Positions 5,761 to 7,458 of a DNA stretch of 7,458 nucleotides are shown in pieces. Source of the stretch: Prevotella sp. UBA7782 (GTDB lineage: Bacteria > Bacteroidota > Bacteroidia > Bacteroidales > Bacteroidaceae); NCBI GenBank assembly GCA_002480935.1, contig DLDC01000054.1:2006-9463 (forward strand), given 5' to 3'. Positions within the stretch are counted from its first letter, which is position 1, and each line of letters begins with the position of its first letter. A program made the position numbers and the translations under genes. The notes under the pieces were generated by a model. That model worked only from the letters and a program-made list of their open reading frames with translations, was not told the origin of the DNA and ran no database searches.

Positions 5761-7029
5761 ATGAATCGATTAAGAAAACTCATGATAGCGTTGCTGGTCT
5801 TCACGGCCGGCAACGCTATGGCGCAAAAATACGTTGGGGGCGACATCTCATTGTTGCCCTCATACGAGCAAAACGGCGCCACCTACTTCGACAACAACGG
5901 CAACCCCATAGCAGAGGTGCTGCCTTACCTGAAACAGCAGGGGCTCAACGCCATGCGCGTGAGGCTCTTTGTCAACCCTGCCAACGCCCCCGAAACAGAA
6001 AAGGAGGAGGGCGTAAGACAAGACTTGGGCTACATAAAGAAGCTGGCCAAGCGCATCAAGGAGCAGGGCATGGCACTGATGCTCGACTTTCATTATTCAG
6101 ACTCATGGGCCGACCCCAGCAAGCAATACACGCCCAACGACTGGCAAAGCCTGACGGAGAGCCAGCTGCAAGAGCGCATATACACCTACACGAAAGAAGC
6201 CCTGCAGCAACTGGTTGACACAGGGGCTACGCCCGACCTCATACAGACGGGCAACGAGATTAGCTATGGCATGCTTTGGGGCGCCCGGGGTGCATCTGAC
6301 CTGAAGAAATGCTATACCAGCAGCACCGACAACTGGCCTTACTTCACATCACTGCTCAAGCAGGCCGTCAAGGCTTGCAGGGAAGTATGCCCGCAGGCAA
6401 AGGTCATCTTGCACACCGAACGCGTGGCTCAACCCACCGTATTAAAAGACTTCTATCAGCGCATGGCAAGCTATGGCGTAGACTACGACATCATCGGACT
6501 GAGCTATTATCCCTATTACCATGGCAATCTGAGCCAACTCAACACGGCGCTCAACACACTCGAGAGTGCTTATGCCGATAAGGATATCATGCTGGTTGAA
6601 ACAGGTTACTACCACGACTGGCAACCGTCTACCGTAGACTACGACCTCTCCGCGCAATTTCCCATCACGGGTGAGGGCCAGAAAGCCTTTGCCTCGGCGC
6701 TCATCAGCACATTGTCGGCACACAAAAGCGTGAAGGGACTGTTCTGGTGGTTTCTCGAAGCCAACGAAAAGGGTCTCGACTGGAGCACCAAGCACGTGAC
6801 AGCCAGTTGGTATAATGCCGGTCTCTGCGACAACAGCACGGGCAAGGCAGAGCCCGCACTCTATGTGCTGAAAGATTTTCTGGGCACAGCCGATGCCATC
6901 AGCGCCCCTACTCTCTCAACCCAGCAGAGCGAAACCAAATGGTATAACCTGTGCGGACAGCGCATCTCACAGCCTGACAAAAGTACCATCGCCATCTGTC
7001 AGGGCAAGAAAATAAGATTGGCTGAATAG
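5761..7029 (+). CDS. Secreted endo-beta-1,4-galactanase, glycoside hydrolase family 53 (arabinogalactan endo-beta-1,4-galactanase)
   Basis: The 422-residue product has a signal peptide (1-21, 'LLVFTAGNAMAQ') without a lipobox and a single GH53 domain (about 23-376). GH53 enzymes cut beta-1,4-galactan, the side chain of type I rhamnogalacturonan in pectin. Visible hallmarks: 'GGDISLLPSYEQNG' at the domain start, 'LNAMRVRLFVNP' (62-73), 'MLDFHYSDSWADP' (107-119), 'QTGNEISYGMLWG' (162-174) with acid/base Glu166, 'DIIGLSYYPYYHG' (243-255), and 'IMLVETGYY' (276-284) with nucleophile Glu280. The tail (about 394-420, 'WYNLCGQRISQP') is a degenerate form of the C-terminal motif in the upstream amylase. 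ATG 5761 was chosen over TTG 5752 because it directly begins a normal signal peptide. It lies 5 bp after the amylase stop and ends before a strong terminator, so it is the last gene of the unit. Confidence 0.93.
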   Translation: MNRLRKLMIALLVFTAGNAMAQKYVGGDISLLPSYEQNGATYFDNNGNPIAEVLPYLKQQGLNAMRVRLFVNPANAPETEKEEGVRQDLGYIKKLAKRIKEQGMALMLDFHYSDSWADPSKQYTPNDWQSLTESQLQERIYTYTKEALQQLVDTGATPDLIQTGNEISYGMLWGARGASDLKKCYTSSTDNWPYFTSLLKQAVKACREVCPQAKVILHTERVAQPTVLKDFYQRMASYGVDYDIIGLSYYPYYHGNLSQLNTALNTLESAYADKDIMLVETGYYHDWQPSTVDYDLSAQFPITGEGQKAFASALISTLSAHKSVKGLFWWFLEANEKGLDWSTKHVTASWYNAGLCDNSTGKAEPALYVLKDFLGTADAISAPTLSTQQSETKWYNLCGQRISQPDKSTIAICQGKKIRLAE

Positions 7030-7055
7030 CCGCAAGCATGAGATAAGATTCTATG

Positions 7056-7090
7056 AAAGGCCCGTCACATCACAGTGGCGGGGCTTTTTT
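7056..7090 (+). terminator. Intrinsic terminator of the amylase-galactanase unit
   Basis: AAAGGCCCGTCAC (7056-7068) pairs with GTGGCGGGGCTTT (7075-7087) around a 6-base loop, with one G-G mismatch and one T-G wobble. The GC-rich stem runs directly into TTTTTT (7085-7090). It begins 27 bases after the galactanase stop codon. The missing A run on the left makes it a one-directional terminator. Confidence 0.88.
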
Positions 7091-7164
7091 ATTAAGACGC
7101 CAACCTATAATAATAGAATGCAGCACAATGGATACAGACAGGGTCATTGAATGTTCGGTCAAAT

Positions 7165-7180
7165 CAACAGACCAACAGAC
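7165..7180. repeat. Perfect 8-bp tandem duplication
   Basis: CAACAGAC occurs twice back to back (7165-7172 and 7173-7180). With the upstream TGTTCGGTC (7152-7160), the segment GACCAACA (7171-7178) can also form an imperfect hairpin with one bulged base. Function unknown. Confidence 0.6.
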
Positions 7181-7207
7181 AATTACTATAATTTTACCGA
7201 AAATGCT

Positions 7208-7328
7208 ATTCCACCCATTCCACCCAATAGATAACTTACTGACACATAAATATTTAAAAGCGAAAGGGCATCAAAAAACATATCACCCTCATCTCACCCA
7301 TATACCACCCAGATTTTACACATACCAC
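7208..7328. repeat. Field of CCACCC/TCACCC repeats including a 9-bp tandem duplication
   Basis: ATTCCACCC is repeated exactly in tandem (7208-7216, 7217-7225). Related units follow after a 55-base AT-rich gap: TATCACCC (7281-7288), ATCTCACCC (7291-7299), ATATACCACCC (7300-7310) and ACATACCACC (about 7319-7328). On the - strand these read as GGGTGG/GGGTGA units, so that strand is G-rich in short clusters. Spacing is too irregular and the units too short for CRISPR. Meaning unknown. Confidence 0.6.
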
Positions 7329-7458
7329 CTTTGTCTTTATAGAGGTTGACTAGCAGCTCGGATGCGCATTCCCAGCGCGCCCTACCCAACCGCACCGCAC
7401 CACGCATCCATTGTAGTGGCCGCGCCTTGTGCCGACCAACAAGGAACGTGCATTCAAC

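Larger units (their letters stand above)
7091..7458. other. Stretch of 368 bases with no supportable gene
   Basis: From about 7091 to 7345 the DNA is AT-rich and carries short tandem duplications and CCACCC-type repeats. From about 7346 to the edge it becomes clearly GC-rich ('CAGCGCGCCC', 'GGCCGCGCC'). A + strand frame from an ATG inside the terminator stem (7053), or from ATG 7128 (73 codons to 7349), reads through the repeats and has a skewed His/Pro/Thr composition; I do not regard it as a gene. On the - strand a frame is open from the window edge at 7458 to a stop at 7294-7296 (54 codons, including 'RARWECASELLVNLYKDKGG'); it could be the end of a gene beginning beyond the window, but I do not recognise it. 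No tRNA, rRNA or consensus promoter was seen. Confidence 0.5.

Noticed and set aside
7208..7328. CRISPR array
   Set aside because: Units are only 8-11 bases, imperfect and irregularly spaced, with no constant-length spacers or cas genes.
7053..7349. 98-codon + strand frame after the galactanase
   Set aside because: Its ATG precedes and its first codons form the terminator stem; the rest reads through low-complexity CCACCC repeats with no recognisable domain.

Overview
The window reads as chromosomal DNA of a Bacteroidota bacterium, most likely Prevotella or a close relative. The supporting evidence is protein-level: a large-type PurL C-terminus, signal peptides ending in 'AMAQ', a short C-terminal 'LNGQRI...GIYI.NGKK' motif typical of Prevotella secreted proteins, a TAnnTTTG-type promoter element, and a general lack of Shine-Dalgarno sequences. 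The species assignment is inference. All six genes lie on the + strand.

Left part (1-3605): the 3' end of purL (purine synthesis) is followed by a hairpin, then two adjacent short chromate-transporter-family genes that probably form one two-subunit transporter. Next come a secreted DNA/RNA non-specific endonuclease and a ten-helix EamA/DMT-type inner-membrane transporter. From the first transporter gene to the EamA gene the spacing is tight (3 bp, 40 bp, then an overlap), so these four genes could share a transcript. Their functions do not point to a single pathway.

Middle part (3606-7090): a regulatory interval holds a LacI-family-like palindrome, an inverted repeat, an 8-bp direct repeat and a Bacteroidota-type promoter. 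It drives a two-gene unit: a secreted multidomain alpha-amylase (GH13 catalytic domain, chitobiase-C-like domain, CBM26-like starch-binding module, C-terminal motif) and, 5 bp later, a secreted GH53 endo-beta-1,4-galactanase. A strong intrinsic terminator closes the unit. The two enzymes act on different plant polysaccharides (starch; the galactan side chains of pectin), suggesting co-expressed extracellular or periplasmic degradation of plant cell material. No SusC/SusD pair, regulator gene or sugar transporter is visible in the window.

Right part (7091-7458): no gene I can support. It starts AT-rich with short tandem duplications and a field of CCACCC/TCACCC repeats, then becomes GC-rich over the last ~110 bp. 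A minus-strand frame is open from the right edge for 54 codons, but I cannot identify it.

I found no clear undescribed system. The items most worth following up are the operator upstream of the amylase, the shared C-terminal motif of the two glycosidases, the starch/galactan pairing, and the repeat-rich right end.
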